Assembly: GCA_900469445.1 (NCBI GenBank)
Contig: UBXM01000012.1
Location: forward strand, 1-54,184
Source of the DNA: Hyphomicrobiales bacterium
GTDB lineage: Bacteria > Pseudomonadota > Alphaproteobacteria > Rhizobiales > Rhizobiaceae
Reading direction: 5' to 3'
DNA: 54,184 bases
Below, one piece after another: positions 24,862 through 34,018 of this stretch (positions are counted from its first letter, which is position 1; each line of letters opens with the position of its first letter). The translations under genes and the position numbers were made by a program. Under the pieces are notes generated by a model. That model saw only the letters and a program-made list of their open reading frames with translations, was not told where the DNA came from and ran no database searches.

Positions 24862-26994
24862 ATGGACATGGAACGTACAGGCGATAATCCGAGACGACCC
24901 CTCAAGCGCTGCAGGAAGGCGATCCTGCTCGGTTGTACCGCACTTGTAGCCCTTGCTCCGACGTTCGCCGCAGCACAGGATGCCGAGACGTCGACTTCCG
25001 ACGCCACGCTTGCACCGATCGTGCTGAGAGGAACAGGCACTACGCTGGACACGAGCAACGATTCGAAATCAATCGTGGCCACGCAGACGACCGCAGCCGG
25101 CAAGATGCCGACCGAAATTCTCGACACGCCCGCCTCCGTCTCGGTCATCACCTCCAAGGAAATCGAGGAACGCGGCGCCGAAACCATCGAACAGGTCGTA
25201 CAATACACAGCTGGCGTCGTGACGGACTATTACGGCTCCGACGACCGCTACGATTTCTTCGATATCCGTGGTTTTGTTCCCTATACCTATCGCGACGGCC
25301 TTGCCGTCGGCAGAACCTTTGGCGGCACCCGTGAAGAGCCATATGCCTACGAGCGTATCGAAATTCTCAAAGGCACCAGTTCATCGAGCTTCGGTGCATC
25401 AGAGCCGGGCGGTTCGGTAAACTACGTGACGAAGCTGCCGAAGAACGAACGCTTCGGTGAAGCCTATGTCACGGGTGGTTCGTTCAACCACAAGGAAGTC
25501 GGCCTGGATTTCGGTGACAACATCACCGAGGACGACACTCTGTCATACCGCCTGACCACCAAGTTCCAGGATGCGGATGCCGAATACGACCACTCGCAAA
25601 ACGACAAGAAATTTATCATGGGCGGCCTGACATGGCGCCCGACCGACCTGACGAGCCTCTCCTTCGTCTTCGACCATTTGAACACCGATGGCGTTCCCGC
25701 CAGCGGCGGCCACCCGTTCAACACGGATTTCGACCGCAGCAAGTTTTTCGGTGAGCCTGACTACTTTTACACCTTCACCAACCGCAACAGCTACAGCCTG
25801 ATGTTCGACCATGATTTCGGCAACGGCCTGAGCTTCGGTTCCAATGCCCGTTACGTCAAATCGAACGACGGCTTTGGCGGCACCTATCTCCTGGCTGCAC
25901 CGCCTGCAGGCTCGACCGAACTCAGCCGCTATTTCTTCGGGAATGACAAGTCGACGGAACAGTTCGTTATCGATGCGAACCTTGCCTATGAAACGAGCTT
26001 CGATGACGTGGACAGTCGCACGCTTCTTGGCGTCGAATACAACAAGTTCGAGTCCGACAGCGATAACTTCTATGCGCTTGCTCCGTCCATCGACCTGGAA
26101 AATCCGATCTATTCCGGTGGCCCAGGTCCGCTGTCTCCCTACACCAGTACGCTGAACGACCAGAAGACCAAGGCGATCTATCTGCAGCAGGACCTGACCT
26201 TCTTCGACAGACTGACGGTAAGCGCCGGCCTGCGCAACGACTGGCTGGATCTGAGTGAGACGAACCAGCTGGCGGGCACGACCGTATCGGATGACCATAG
26301 CGAATTCACCAAGCGCATCGGCGTCAGCTACAAGATCACCGACGAAGTGGCCGCCTACGCAAGCTACGCCGAGTCGGTCGCACCTCCCGGGGCCGGCTCT
26401 GATCCGACGACCGGCAAGCAGTATGAGATCGGCATCAAATACCAGCCGGAAGCCTTCCCAGCCCTGTTTACCGCCTCGGTCTACGACCTGACCAAGGGCA
26501 ACATCACCACCTATGACAGCGTCAGCTATCTGCCGATCACGGTAGACAAGGTTCGCCATCGCGGTATCGAACTCGAAGCCAAGGCGGAAATCACCGACAA
26601 CATCAGCCTCATCGCGGCCTATAGCTATATCGACTCCGAGGTCGAGGAACCTGGCGGCCCCAATGACGGCAATCGCCTCATGCGCGTTCCAAAACACCTG
26701 GCCTCCGTATGGGGTACCTATACGCTGGAAGGGAATGGCACGCTCGGCGACATGACCTTCGGCGTCGGCGCCCGCTACATGGACTCCTACTACACGAACC
26801 TGACCAACACGATCGAATCCGAGAGCGCCATCGTCTTCGATGCCGCCTTCACCTACAAGATCCAGGACAACACCTCGTTCCAGCTCAACGTCAACAACGT
26901 TTTCGACGAGAAGCACATCGCCAGCCAGGATGGCGGCGGTGTCTACTACAACCCGGGCCGCGCCATCCTCGCGACGCTGCGTCAGACCTGGTAA
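24862..26994 (+). CDS. TonB-dependent siderophore receptor
   Basis: A 710-residue outer-membrane receptor from the ATG at 24862; in-frame ATGs at 24835, 24856 and 24868 are possible. After a signal peptide ending near FAAAQDA comes a TonB-box-like LAPIVLRG. The plug domain (about residues 75-190) carries LDTPASVSVIT, DIRGFVPYTYRDGL and ERIEILKGTSSSSFGASEPGG. A 22-strand barrel follows, ending NPGRAILATLRQTW with a terminal aromatic residue. The layout matches ferrichrome/ferrioxamine-type siderophore receptors. It is divergent from the matching ABC operon and convergent with an AraC regulator. The ligand is not known. Confidence 0.93.
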   Translation: MDMERTGDNPRRPLKRCRKAILLGCTALVALAPTFAAAQDAETSTSDATLAPIVLRGTGTTLDTSNDSKSIVATQTTAAGKMPTEILDTPASVSVITSKEIEERGAETIEQVVQYTAGVVTDYYGSDDRYDFFDIRGFVPYTYRDGLAVGRTFGGTREEPYAYERIEILKGTSSSSFGASEPGGSVNYVTKLPKNERFGEAYVTGGSFNHKEVGLDFGDNITEDDTLSYRLTTKFQDADAEYDHSQNDKKFIMGGLTWRPTDLTSLSFVFDHLNTDGVPASGGHPFNTDFDRSKFFGEPDYFYTFTNRNSYSLMFDHDFGNGLSFGSNARYVKSNDGFGGTYLLAAPPAGSTELSRYFFGNDKSTEQFVIDANLAYETSFDDVDSRTLLGVEYNKFESDSDNFYALAPSIDLENPIYSGGPGPLSPYTSTLNDQKTKAIYLQQDLTFFDRLTVSAGLRNDWLDLSETNQLAGTTVSDDHSEFTKRIGVSYKITDEVAAYASYAESVAPPGAGSDPTTGKQYEIGIKYQPEAFPALFTASVYDLTKGNITTYDSVSYLPITVDKVRHRGIELEAKAEITDNISLIAAYSYIDSEVEEPGGPNDGNRLMRVPKHLASVWGTYTLEGNGTLGDMTFGVGARYMDSYYTNLTNTIESESAIVFDAAFTYKIQDNTSFQLNVNNVFDEKHIASQDGGGVYYNPGRAILATLRQTW

Positions 26995-26999
26995 ACATC

Positions 27000-27034
27000 A
27001 AGGCCCGCCCCGGTATCTCACCCGGCGGGCCTTT
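27000..27034 (+). terminator. Intrinsic terminator of the receptor gene
   Basis: AAGGCCCGCC (27000-27009) pairs perfectly with GGCGGGCCTT (27024-27033) to give a 10-bp GC-rich stem 5 nt after the receptor stop, followed by a T-rich stretch (TTTCCTTCT). It may also work in the opposite direction for the convergent araC gene, 45 bp away. Confidence 0.85.
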
Positions 27035-27078
27035 CCTTCTCCTCTCAATGAACTGGCGGTAGCTGCCGCCCCCGCGCT

Positions 27079-27984
27079 TCATTCCGTGCGCTGCATCCGT
27101 CGCCATGCGGCCGGCGTATTACCGGTAACATGGCGAAACACCTTGGTCAGGTGCGCCTGGTCGGTGAAGCCGAGCTGGGCTGCGACCTCGGCCACTGACA
27201 GATCGCTCTCCATCAAAAATTTCTTGGCGTTCTCTACCCGCTTTGCCAGTTGCCATTGCAGCGGGCTCTTGCCCGTCGTCTGCTTGAAGACGCTGGCAAA
27301 CCAGCTTTCCGACAGGCCGACGATATCGGCCATTTCGGCAAGCGAAAGTCTGCAGTTGCTGCGGGCATCGAGTCCGGCTGCAAGCTTGTTCAACTGACCC
27401 TGCGTCAACCGACCCGTAACAGGCCTCTCTTCCGCCAGGGGAATATCCAGCAGGCCGGCGGTGATACTGCCGGCAAGGCTTTCGGCATAGACGCCGTGGC
27501 GGGTAGGCATCGCCAATTCGTCCACCAGAAGCAAGGCCAGGGTTTCGATCGGCCCGATATCCTGGATTTCCACGGGACGACGCAGCGCCATCAACGCCGC
27601 AGACGTGCCGACCGACGGCGACAGGAAACGCAGGAGGCGATCCCTGTGGATATGCAAGTTGAGATGCGAGAAGCGGTGAAACATGCGGCTGGTCGTCCAC
27701 ATCGGCACGCCGGCCGGGATGTAGATAGCCCGCGTCATCGGCCTGTGGTTCTTCGAAAAATCGCCGTTTTCGTTTGAAATCCGCACCCGCGAGGACACAT
27801 CATCGAAGAACACCATGATGCGTGGGTCATCCGCCAGGTAATAGCCCCTGGCGCCGAGCTGGCTTTCGGCCTCCCAGTAGACGCTGACGAAACCATCGAA
27901 CTGACGCCATTTGGGCGGCGAAACGACCTGGATCCCTTCCGTCCGCCAGTCCATTGAGTGCCAGAAGTTCAACTCTTCCACCAT
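27079..27984 (-). CDS. AraC-family regulator of siderophore uptake
   Basis: A 301-residue AraC/XylS-type regulator. The N-terminal 190 residues form a presumed effector domain. The C-terminal domain (about 200-300) has two helix-turn-helix units: LAEMADIVGLSESWFASVFKQ and VAEVAAQLGFTDQAHLTKVFR, then the conserved GNTPAAWRR. The ATG at 27984 is taken as the start; a GTG at 27993 would add three residues. Its place beside receptor and importer genes suggests PchR/AlcR-like activation in response to the cognate ferric siderophore. The CGTTGAATT repeats at 24629-24648 are candidate sites. That link is inference. Confidence 0.85.
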   Translation of the reverse strand: MVEELNFWHSMDWRTEGIQVVSPPKWRQFDGFVSVYWEAESQLGARGYYLADDPRIMVFFDDVSSRVRISNENGDFSKNHRPMTRAIYIPAGVPMWTTSRMFHRFSHLNLHIHRDRLLRFLSPSVGTSAALMALRRPVEIQDIGPIETLALLLVDELAMPTRHGVYAESLAGSITAGLLDIPLAEERPVTGRLTQGQLNKLAAGLDARSNCRLSLAEMADIVGLSESWFASVFKQTTGKSPLQWQLAKRVENAKKFLMESDLSVAEVAAQLGFTDQAHLTKVFRHVTGNTPAAWRRMQRTE

Positions 27985-28840
27985 CCCCGGCACGGGGCCA
28001 AATTTCCGCGGACAGCTTCCGGGCGCTGCGTCCGATCAACGCTCCGTTCCGCGATCTTCACATATCGGCATATAGCAGACGCCGATCTAACATGATTTTT
28101 CTTATCATGTTTCATCAGTGACGCAAGAACCACCTTCTTGCTGTCACGAGCACGGCCTCAAGCCCGCCTTTTCCGTGTCGCGCTCCACAACCTCGTCGAC
28201 CTAGTGATTGACGACGAGATGTGCGTCGCGACCTTCACTGCGTTCTTCGGCAAGAACCAAGGTCAGCCAGCCCCCATACCTCGCCCGGGGCGAAACGCAA
28301 CGGCGCCGTCATCCCGTATAGCACCTTATATTGATCGCCACGGCCATGACGAGCCCACAAGCGAGATGGGAAAGTCCGCCACGCAAGTCCTCCCCGGCAT
28401 AGAGAAAGATGTCGAGCATGGTGGAAAATGTCGCGCATTCGAGCCGATAAAATTGCTCCACTGTGTGCCGGTTGAGAAAACCCCATATGGACGCGTGCCA
28501 TCGTCGGGATCGAACACGGCCGGCGATGGCACATCGAATGCGTTGTGGGACGCGGCTTCTAGCTCTGCGGTCAGGCCTCCCACCGACCTAGACGTCGCCC
28601 GATCGCTCAACCCCAATTCTCGCAGTGCTCTTAGGACTCTTTTTGTTACAAAGGATGAGAAGTCAGCTTTACGCGTCCGCAACCGATCCTCATCCGGCTG
28701 GCAACCGACGCTGATGATGAACATCGAACCGCTATAGCTGCGTTTTAAAACTACTTATGTATTTGATTTAGAAAACGATTTCAACGGCGCTGCGCCTCGA
28801 GTCGTGTCCCACCAAGGCGAAAGTACAGGGTTCAGTGAAC
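27985..28840. other. 856-bp stretch with an inverted repeat and possible gene remnant
   Basis: AACATGAT (28089-28096) and ATCATGTT (28104-28111) form an 8-bp inverted repeat with a T-rich centre about 105 bp upstream of araC: an operator or a hairpin. Further on, open frames exist on both strands (for example plus 28138-28737 from a TTG, minus 28326-28724), but neither has a ribosome-binding site or recognisable domain. The minus-strand peptides shift frame around 28400-28530, as in a decayed gene. Composition is lower in GC than the neighbours. I do not call a functional gene. Confidence 0.4.
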
Positions 28841-29605
28841 CTACCATCCTAGCCTCGCCGATATCTTGCTGGATGCGTCCTTAAGCAAGACAATGAAGCG
28901 ATCGACATCGCTTCTTTGGGTGCGGAATGCCGGCGCGCCGACGTTCACCGCAGCGATTACTGAGCCGTCGAAGGCCAGAACCGGCACCGACACCGAGACG
29001 AGTTGCTCGCTCACCTCTCCAAAACTCACACAGAATCCCTGGCGTTTGATCTTTTCGAGTTCCGCAACAAGCTTTCCACGATCGGTGATGGTGCGCTTCG
29101 TGAGTTTTGGCAGTACGTCAGGAATCATCTGCTGCTGGACCTGCGGTTGGAGATAGGCGAGGAGCACCTTATAGGATCCTGCGGTGAGTGGCCTGCGACG
29201 CCCGATCATCGCCTGTACGCGTAGGTCGCGCATTGGCTCGAACTTTGCAATGCACAGCGATTCACCATTATCGATGATACGCAGTTGTGTGGTTTCGTTC
29301 GCTTTCTGACCGAGTTCTTCCAGGATCGGATTGGCAATACGCACGAGGTCGACTTGGGTCGACGCCGCCGTTCCGAGCACGATTGCGGTCGTTCCGAGAC
29401 GATAAGTTCCGCTATCGCTTTTTCGTACAAGCCCGCGCTGTTCCATTGTGCGTAACATGCGCAAAATTCTTGGTTTTGTTTCGCTCAGGTTGGATGCAAT
29501 CTCACTCAACCTGATGTCTGGATTTTTGGCCACATCAAGCAGTACGTCGATACATACATCAACAGCCTGAACGATATTGTTTTTTTCTGTTGAACTGTCG
29601 TCCAT
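28841..29605 (-). CDS. IclR-family transcriptional regulator
   Basis: A 254-residue IclR-type regulator. The N-terminal winged helix-turn-helix (residues 10-70, LSEIASNLSETKPRILRMLRTMEQRGLV and YRLG) is followed by the IclR effector domain (about 80-250, with GRRRPLTAGSYKVLLAY and VPVLAFDGSVIAAVNVGAPA). ATG at 29605 has AGGAAA upstream. It is divergent from the family-5 ABC operon across a 194-bp gap that contains an inverted repeat, so it probably controls that operon and itself. The effector is unknown, probably a breakdown product of the imported compound. Confidence 0.88.
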   Translation of the reverse strand: MDDSSTEKNNIVQAVDVCIDVLLDVAKNPDIRLSEIASNLSETKPRILRMLRTMEQRGLVRKSDSGTYRLGTTAIVLGTAASTQVDLVRIANPILEELGQKANETTQLRIIDNGESLCIAKFEPMRDLRVQAMIGRRRPLTAGSYKVLLAYLQPQVQQQMIPDVLPKLTKRTITDRGKLVAELEKIKRQGFCVSFGEVSEQLVSVSVPVLAFDGSVIAAVNVGAPAFRTQRSDVDRFIVLLKDASSKISARLGW

Positions 29606-29655
29606 TTGACGAAATTTCCTATCGTCGCATTATTGTCGTCACAGTCCTCAAGCCT

Positions 29656-29672
29656 GTTACGACTACCGTAAC
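29656..29672. promoter_or_regulatory. Candidate IclR operator
   Basis: GTTACG-N5-CGTAAC is a perfect inverted repeat with 6-bp arms, centred 59 bp upstream of iclR and 136 bp upstream of the binding-protein ATG. TTGACA (29688-29693) downstream could be a -35 box for the plus-strand operon, though the matching -10 (near TTACCA, 29711) is weak. That is consistent with a promoter needing an activator bound at the palindrome. Confidence 0.55.
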
Positions 29673-29799
29673 GCTTTTGATTTCTGTTTGACAGCCCCCT
29701 TCGACGGCCTTTACCAATTTCGATCAGGAGTGGATGGGAACCCGCTCGTTCCGGTCGAAACAAGGCCGGTGTCAGAACGCTAAAACTGGGATTGAAGAA

Positions 29800-31374
29800 A
29801 TGGCCGCAAAGACTTTGAAGCGGGCAGCGATCGCGCTGCTCGGCACGATCGCTATTCCTGCAATGGTGGCAGCACAGGAAGCACCGCTGACGATCGGCAT
29901 GTCGGTAACACCGACGACGCTGGACCCGCATGAGGATAGCTCTGCGCCCAACAACGCCACCTCGCGCCATATCTGGGACAGCCTTATCAATCTCACCGGC
30001 ACTTCCGCCAATGCGCCGGAGCTCGCCACCGAATGGAAGGCGGTCGACCAGACCCACTGGGAATTCAAGCTGCGTGAAGGCGTCAAATTTCATGACGGCA
30101 GCGAGTTCAATGCCGACGACGTCGTAGCCTCTCTTCTGCGTGCCCGCGACAAGCCGAGCCAGGGTTTTGCCTCCTATACGCGCAACATCGCCAATGTTAC
30201 GGCCAAGGATCCGCTGACGATCGTCATCGAAACCAAGGTCCCGGACCCGCTCCTGCTGAATTCGGTCAGCCGTATCCGTATCATCAGCGCCGACTGCAAG
30301 GACGCGCCGGTCACGGACTTCGACAACGGAAAGTGTGCGATCGGCACCGGCGCCTATTCCTTCGTCTCCTACCAGCCGGGCAGCAACCTGACGGTCAAGC
30401 GCAACGACAGCTATTTTGCCGGTCCTTCGCATTGGTCCAACGTCACGCTACGGTTCCTGCCTGATGACGGCGCCCGCCTGGCATCACTTCTGTCGAACGA
30501 GATCGACATTATCGAGACCCTGCCCGCCGACGGCATGGCCCGCGTCGAATCCAGCGAGAACCTCCAGATCGTCAACGGCCAGTCGTCGCGCTTCGTTTAC
30601 ATGGGTATGGATGTCAGCCGCGACGTGTCGCCCTTCGTCAAGGCTGCAGATGGTTCCGATCTCGACAAGAACCCGCTGAAGGACGAGCGTGTCCGCAAGG
30701 CGATGCTGATGTCGATCAACCGCCCGGCGATCGTCGAGCGCGTCATGCAGAAGAACGGTACGGTCGCCGACCAGTTCGTCGCCGAAGGTTACGCAGGTCA
30801 TTCTGACAAGGTCGAAAAGGTCGGCTACGATGCTGCTGGCGCAAAGGCACTTCTCGCCGAAGCCGGTTATCCGGATGGCTTCAGTCTCACCCTGCACGGG
30901 CCGTCCGGCCGTTACGTCAAGGATGCGGAAGTACTTCAGGCCGTCGGCCAGATGTTTACCCGCATCGGCATCAAGACGAAGGTCGAGGTGATGCCGTGGT
31001 CGATGTATTCGGAAGCCTATTCGAAGGGCACCTACAGCGTCTATCTCGGTTCCTGGGGCGTCAATACCGGCGAGACCACCAATCCGACCGTAGCCCTCGT
31101 CGCCAGCCGTGACGAGAAGAAGGGCACCGGCCGTTACAATGGCGGCGGCGTCTCCGATCCGAAGATCGACGAGGTTCTGGCCAAGGCAAGCTCGACGCTT
31201 GACGAGGCCGCGCGCAAGCCGCTTCTCGAAGAGCTTTCGACCCAGACCTTCGACAATCTCTGGCTTCTTCCCATGCACTACGAAAACGTCGTGCTAGGCG
31301 CCAAGAAGACCGTGTCCTATACGCCGCGCGGCGACAAGTACACGCTCGCCTACGACGTGAAGCCGGCCAAGTAA
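29800..31374 (+). CDS. Family-5 periplasmic binding protein (dipeptide/oligopeptide type)
   Basis: A 524-residue SBP_bac_5 protein. Signal peptide: MAAKTLKRAAIALLGTIAIP, cleaved near VAAQEA. The core opens with LTIGMSVTPTTLDPHEDSSA, then WEFKLREGVKFHDGSEFNADDVV, both family hallmarks. ATG at 29800 is chosen because the signal peptide begins there; an ATG at 29734 has a better-looking AGGAG but would add 22 residues before the signal. This family binds peptides, opines, glutathione, oligosaccharides or nickel. The gene starts the operon divergent from iclR and is separated from the hydrolase gene by a hairpin. Neighbours suggest a gamma-glutamyl or ester-containing ligand. Confidence 0.9.
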   Translation: MAAKTLKRAAIALLGTIAIPAMVAAQEAPLTIGMSVTPTTLDPHEDSSAPNNATSRHIWDSLINLTGTSANAPELATEWKAVDQTHWEFKLREGVKFHDGSEFNADDVVASLLRARDKPSQGFASYTRNIANVTAKDPLTIVIETKVPDPLLLNSVSRIRIISADCKDAPVTDFDNGKCAIGTGAYSFVSYQPGSNLTVKRNDSYFAGPSHWSNVTLRFLPDDGARLASLLSNEIDIIETLPADGMARVESSENLQIVNGQSSRFVYMGMDVSRDVSPFVKAADGSDLDKNPLKDERVRKAMLMSINRPAIVERVMQKNGTVADQFVAEGYAGHSDKVEKVGYDAAGAKALLAEAGYPDGFSLTLHGPSGRYVKDAEVLQAVGQMFTRIGIKTKVEVMPWSMYSEAYSKGTYSVYLGSWGVNTGETTNPTVALVASRDEKKGTGRYNGGGVSDPKIDEVLAKASSTLDEAARKPLLEELSTQTFDNLWLLPMHYENVVLGAKKTVSYTPRGDKYTLAYDVKPAK

Positions 31375-31389
31375 GACCACCAGAATATC

Positions 31390-31409
31390 GGGCTGCGCAA
31401 TTGCAGCCC
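31390..31409 (+). other. mRNA hairpin after the binding-protein gene
   Basis: GGGCTGC (31390-31396) and GCAGCCC (31403-31409) form a perfect 7-bp stem with a 6-nt loop, 15 nt after the stop. The sequence after it (CACTCTTTATTTCC) is only moderately T-rich. Likely role: protecting the abundant binding-protein mRNA or partial termination before the catabolic and permease genes. Confidence 0.6.
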
Positions 31410-31436
31410 CACTCTTTATTTCCCCAGGAGACATTC

Positions 31437-32291
31437 ATGCAGGAACTCGGAACGGGCGAAGCCGTCGCTCGGGCGAAGGCTATCTATGACTATGGCCAGA
31501 CAGCGATTTTCGCCTCCAAGGTCGACCCCCGCCTTCACATGGTTCTTTACGTTCCGCCGACGGCTGCCGATGGCCGCAAGCTGGATCTGCTCGTCGCGGT
31601 TCACGGCACCGGGCGCACCTCCGCTCTCGATTTCCGAGACGGCTTTGCCGAGTTCGGCCTTTATAACGACTGCGCCATCCTGTGTCCGATTTTCCCGGTC
31701 GGTGTCCTGGGTGATGGCGCGCGCTCCGGCTACAAGTTCCTCGAGGAAGGTGACATCCGCTACGATCAGGTCGTCATCGCAATGGTCGAGGAAATGGCCA
31801 AGAAATATCAGCAGGACTGGTCCAAATTCGCGATCTTCGGTTTCTCCGGCGGGGGACACTTCAGCCACCGTTTCGCGATCCTGCATCCGGAAAAGCTCTG
31901 GGCAGCCTCGATCGGCGCGCCGGGTTCCGTGACGCTTCTCGATCCGAACCGCGACTGGTGGGTCGGCATCCGCGACCTGGAAGCCCGCTTCGGCAAGCCG
32001 TTCCGACCCGAAGAACTGGCCAAGATCCCGGTTCAGATGGTTGTCGGCGATGCCGACCTGGAAACCTGGGAAATCACCCATAAGCCCGGCGGAAAATACT
32101 TCATGGAAGGCGCCAACGATGCGGGCAACACCCGCCCGGAACGCCTTGCCACGCTTGCGCAGTCGTTTCGCGATGCTGGCGTCGATGTGACGTTCGATGC
32201 GGTCAAGGGCGTCTCCCACGACCGGGTCAAGGTGCTCGGCCACGTCAAGGCCTTCCTGGCAAAAGTGCTGAAGGACCGTCGCGCGAAATGA
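31437..32291 (+). CDS. Cytoplasmic alpha/beta hydrolase (esterase/amidase type)
   Basis: A 284-residue alpha/beta-hydrolase. Probable catalytic triad: Ser in GFSGGGHFSHRFA (nucleophile elbow), Asp in VVGDADLET, His in KGVSHDRVK. An oxyanion-hole region is seen at VAVHGTGRT. No signal peptide, so it acts in the cytoplasm on an imported compound. CAGGAG lies 6 nt before the ATG at 31437. The stop overlaps the next gene (ATGA), so the two hydrolases are translationally coupled. The family cannot be narrowed to a substrate. Being sandwiched between a binding protein and a gamma-glutamyltransferase-type enzyme implies a stepwise dismantling of an ester- or amide-containing molecule. Confidence 0.82.
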   Translation: MQELGTGEAVARAKAIYDYGQTAIFASKVDPRLHMVLYVPPTAADGRKLDLLVAVHGTGRTSALDFRDGFAEFGLYNDCAILCPIFPVGVLGDGARSGYKFLEEGDIRYDQVVIAMVEEMAKKYQQDWSKFAIFGFSGGGHFSHRFAILHPEKLWAASIGAPGSVTLLDPNRDWWVGIRDLEARFGKPFRPEELAKIPVQMVVGDADLETWEITHKPGGKYFMEGANDAGNTRPERLATLAQSFRDAGVDVTFDAVKGVSHDRVKVLGHVKAFLAKVLKDRRAK

Positions 32292-33898
32292 GCAATGCAA
32301 CGATTGTAGCCCCCCAGCCGGAAGCAGTCGAAGCCGGCGCAGAAGTCCTAGAACGCGGCGGCAACGCAGTCGATGCTGCACTCGCCTGCGCCTTCGTCCA
32401 GGGTGTAGTCGATCCGCAGATGGCCGGCATCGGCGGCTTCGGTTCCATGCATGTCTATATGCCGAAGAAGGGCGTTCACGAGATCCTCGAATTCTATGCC
32501 CGGGCCTCGCTCAAGGCGACGCCCGACATGTGGCTCGACAAGATTAAGCACCAGAGCCGCGACGGTTTCGGTTACGTTCTGGAGGGCAATATCTCGGATA
32601 TCGGCTATCACGCGGTCTGCACGCCGGGGTCGCTGAAAGGCTACGAGACGGCGCTACGCGACTACGGCACCTTCAACTGGGCCGACCTGATAAAGCCCGC
32701 CGTCCGGCTTGCCCGCAACGGGTTCATGATCCGTAGCCACATGCACTGGTATTGGGCCAAGGATCAGTCGGGCGACGGCTTTGCCAATACGCTTGACAAG
32801 CTGCGTTTTTCGAAGACTGGCCAGCAGGTCTACTTCCATGAGGACGGATCGCTCCGGAATGTCGGCGAACTGCTCATCAACAAGGACATGGCCGATACGC
32901 TCGATCGGATCGCGCAAAGCGGCGGGTCTGACATATTCTACCACGGCGAACTGGCTGAGCAGATCGCCGCCGACTTCAAGGCCAATGGCGGCCTGATCGA
33001 TCGGGAAGATCTGGCGAAATACGAGCTGTCGCGGGTTGCCCCGATCTGGGGCGATTATCGCGGTAACCGCATCGCCACCTCCCCTCCTCCGGGCTCGGGC
33101 TTCCCGATGCTGGAATTCCTCCACATCATGGAGCAGTTCGACGTCGGAGCCATGCACCATTCCAGCGCCGAGCATGTCCACATTCTCTTTGAGGCCATGA
33201 AGCGGATGACGATCGACAAGGACGAATATATGGGCGACCCGGCCTATGTCGACGTCCCCTACGAGAAGCTTCTGTCGAAGGAATATGCGAAGGCGCAGGC
33301 TGACGCGATCAAGGCTGGAGAGATCGCCAATGTCGACCGGCTCGACCGATCCCAGCGCGACACCACGCATATCTCGGTGATCGACAAGGACGGCAACGCC
33401 GTGGCGATGACCCATACGCTTGGCAGCCCCTCAGGGGCAATCACCGACGGCCTGGGCTTCATGTACAATGGCACGATGAGCCGGTTCAATCCGGTTCCCG
33501 GCAAGCCGGGCTCGATCGCACCGGGCAAGCGCCGTCCGAGTTCTGCGGCTCCGACGATTGTCTTCAAGGACGGTAAGCCGAACATCGTCATCGGCGCGCC
33601 GGGCGGCAGCTATATCGCGCCCGCTGTGGCCCAATGCCTCATGAACATGATCGACTTCGACATGTCGGTGTTCGAAGCTGTCGCGGCACCGAGGATCGTC
33701 GGCGTATCGAACACGGTCGACATCTCGAACCGCATCCGCCACTCTGTCGAAGACGAGTTGAGGGCGCAGGGCTACAACGTGGCGCGGTCACCGCAGACTT
33801 ACGCCTTTGCCGCGGTTCATGCGATCAAGATCGAGGATGGCATCTCCAAGGGTGCCGCTGATCCGCAACGCGACGGAATGGCGATCTCCGTCGCCTAG
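32288..33898 (+). CDS. Cytoplasmic gamma-glutamyltransferase-family (Ntn) hydrolase
   Basis: A 536-residue Ntn-hydrolase of the gamma-glutamyltranspeptidase family. Landmarks: AGAEVLERGGNAVDAALAC near the N-terminus, GIGGFGSMHVY, TPGSLKGYETALRDYG, and the autoprocessing site. Thr359 within RDTTHISVID is the predicted nucleophile and new N-terminus of the small subunit, and APGGSYIAPAVAQ lies near the end. It has no signal peptide, unlike periplasmic GGT, and resembles YwrD/HpxW-type cytoplasmic members, some of which cleave other amides such as oxamate. It starts inside the preceding stop codon. Expected role: hydrolysis of a gamma-glutamyl or related amide bond after uptake by the adjacent transporter. 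Confidence 0.87.
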   Translation: MSNATIVAPQPEAVEAGAEVLERGGNAVDAALACAFVQGVVDPQMAGIGGFGSMHVYMPKKGVHEILEFYARASLKATPDMWLDKIKHQSRDGFGYVLEGNISDIGYHAVCTPGSLKGYETALRDYGTFNWADLIKPAVRLARNGFMIRSHMHWYWAKDQSGDGFANTLDKLRFSKTGQQVYFHEDGSLRNVGELLINKDMADTLDRIAQSGGSDIFYHGELAEQIAADFKANGGLIDREDLAKYELSRVAPIWGDYRGNRIATSPPPGSGFPMLEFLHIMEQFDVGAMHHSSAEHVHILFEAMKRMTIDKDEYMGDPAYVDVPYEKLLSKEYAKAQADAIKAGEIANVDRLDRSQRDTTHISVIDKDGNAVAMTHTLGSPSGAITDGLGFMYNGTMSRFNPVPGKPGSIAPGKRRPSSAAPTIVFKDGKPNIVIGAPGGSYIAPAVAQCLMNMIDFDMSVFEAVAAPRIVGVSNTVDISNRIRHSVEDELRAQGYNVARSPQTYAFAAVHAIKIEDGISKGAADPQRDGMAISVA

Positions 33899-34018
33899 CG
33901 CATAGAGCCCAAACCGGATCTGGTTTCCGGAAAGTGCGGTGTGCAGGTTCTAAAATGCTACAGCGTCTAATATGCGCCGAATGAGGTGCAAGACGCTACA
34001 GGCCCAGGGAAAGGTTCA
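33899..34018. other. Short intergenic region with repeat-like sequence
   Basis: The 120-bp gap inside the operon contains a small hairpin, AAACC (33911-33915) with GGTTT (33922-33926), then sequence resembling short dispersed rhizobial intergenic repeats. The ribosome-binding site GGGAAAGG for the next gene is at its end. No promoter is convincing, so transcription from upstream probably continues. Confidence 0.35.

Noticed and set aside
25543..26916. 457-residue open frame antisense to the TonB receptor
   Set aside because: A shadow of the GC-rich receptor gene; no start signal and no family resemblance.
28138..28737. 199-residue plus-strand open frame from a TTG codon
   Set aside because: No ribosome site or domain; composition looks non-coding and the region seems decayed.
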